NCBI GenBank assembly: GCA_002418185.1
Contig: DIDN01000087.1
Coordinates: 7,991 to 29,377 of the forward strand
Length of the DNA stretch: 21,387 nt
Direction: 5' to 3'
Source of the DNA: Deltaproteobacteria bacterium UBA5799
GTDB taxonomy: Bacteria > Desulfobacterota > GWC2-55-46
Shown here: positions 20,934 through 21,387 of the stretch, in pieces
Numbering within the stretch: the first letter of the stretch is position 1
Layout: every line of letters starts with the position of its first letter
Translations under genes and position numbers: made by a program
Notes under the pieces: generated by a model
What the model was told of the DNA's origin: nothing
Seen by the model: the letters and a program-made list of their open reading frames with translations, nothing else
The model's database searches: none

Positions 20934-21387
20934 TCAGCTCTCCAGGACCACCTTGAGGGCCTTCTCCTCCCTTGCGTGCGAAAAGGTCTCGTACGCCTTC
21001 ATTATCTCATCGAGCTTGAACCGGTGCGTTATGAGCCTTTCCGGATGGAGCGTCCCTGATTGCACGCTCTTAAGCAGCATCGGGGTGGTTACCGTGTCGA
21101 CGAGCCTTGTCGTAAGGGTTATGTTGTGCGACCAGAGCTTCTCCATATGGAGGTCGACCGGCTCCCCGAAGACGCCTATGCTCGCGATGTGGCCGCCCGG
21201 GGCTATGATGGACTCGCAGATCTCGAATGTCGAGGGCGCGCCAACGGCTTCTATCGCGACGTCAACTCCCCTTCCTCCCGTAAGCTCCATCACCCTCTCG
21301 GCGGTCTTGGGGTCCGAGATTACCGTGTCGGTCGCGCCGAGTTCCCTGGCCGACGCGAGCCTCCCCTCGTCGGAATCGACCATTATT
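20934..21387 (-). CDS. Zinc-type alcohol dehydrogenase (MDR family), partial
   Basis: Only the C-terminal 150 or so residues are inside the window; the frame stays open through the edge (ATA codon before MVDSDEGRL), so the ATG at 21383 is internal. The visible part is the second half of the Rossmann domain: VDSDEGRLASARELGATDTVI, where the aspartate after the strand suggests NAD(H) preference, then GGRGVDVAIEAVGAPSTFE and APGGHIASIGVFGE. The catalytic-domain return follows (HRFKLDEIMKAYETFSHAREEKALKVVLES). This is typical of medium-chain dehydrogenases acting on alcohols. Zinc ligands would be in the missing part. Substrate cannot be told. It is the upstream neighbour of the ABC-F gene, with a 178-bp gap. 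Confidence 0.9.
   Translation of the reverse strand, partial: IMVDSDEGRLASARELGATDTVISDPKTAERVMELTGGRGVDVAIEAVGAPSTFEICESIIAPGGHIASIGVFGEPVDLHMEKLWSHNITLTTRLVDTVTTPMLLKSVQSGTLHPERLITHRFKLDEIMKAYETFSHAREEKALKVVLES

Overview
The window looks like chromosomal DNA from a moderately GC-rich, Gram-negative-type bacterium able to respire nitrate. There are Sec signal peptides, a periplasmic c-type cytochrome, a membrane-bound NarGHI nitrate reductase and sigma70/sigma54-like promoters. Codon use is rich in ATA and AGG. Families such as DUF2769 and a DUF2299-like protein, known mainly from anaerobes and methanogens, suggest a deltaproteobacterial or Nitrospirota-like anaerobe. That placement is an inference, because no rRNA or strong taxonomic marker is present.

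Layout. Positions 55-233 hold a tRNA-Ala(GGC) with its promoter and a textbook terminator. Positions 326-1633 hold a two-gene plus-strand unit: a secreted and anchored NosD-like beta-helix protein and a four-helix membrane protein. It converges on a minus-strand unit through two hairpins of opposite polarity (1645-1723). Everything after that is on the minus strand. Positions 1837-3191 hold a hemerythrin-like protein with cysteine clusters and a DUF2299-like protein. Position 3470 starts a Cys-rich DUF2769 protein behind a near-consensus promoter. Position 3980 starts a 68-residue two-helix membrane protein.

The core is a nitrate respiration island. Read in the direction of transcription, the reductase operon runs: anchored monoheme cytochrome c, narG, narH, narJ, narI, then a strong terminator, then narK, then a second strong terminator. 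Upstream of it lie an unknown 149-residue gene with its own promoter and two tandem copies of a module made of a UspA-family protein and an NNP-family nitrate/nitrite transporter. NarG and NarH carry all expected cofactor ligands, and NarI has the four heme b histidines. The window therefore encodes three nitrate/nitrite transporters, two Usp proteins, the enzyme, its chaperone and a cytochrome partner, but no transcription factor.

The most interesting regulatory signal is the 549-bp gap ahead of the Usp-transporter modules (18347-18895). It holds a near-perfect sigma54 (-24/-12) promoter and, about 134 and 227 bp upstream of the predicted start, two identical palindromes TGTTAC-N6-GTAACA, plus further GTTAC half-sites. 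This looks like an enhancer array for an unidentified sigma54 activator controlling nitrate transport. The most interesting protein feature is a periplasmic insertion in NarK made of three degenerate beta-type repeats.

The right edge holds an ABC-F translation-type ATPase (18896-20755) and the C-terminal part of a zinc-type alcohol dehydrogenase that runs off the window.
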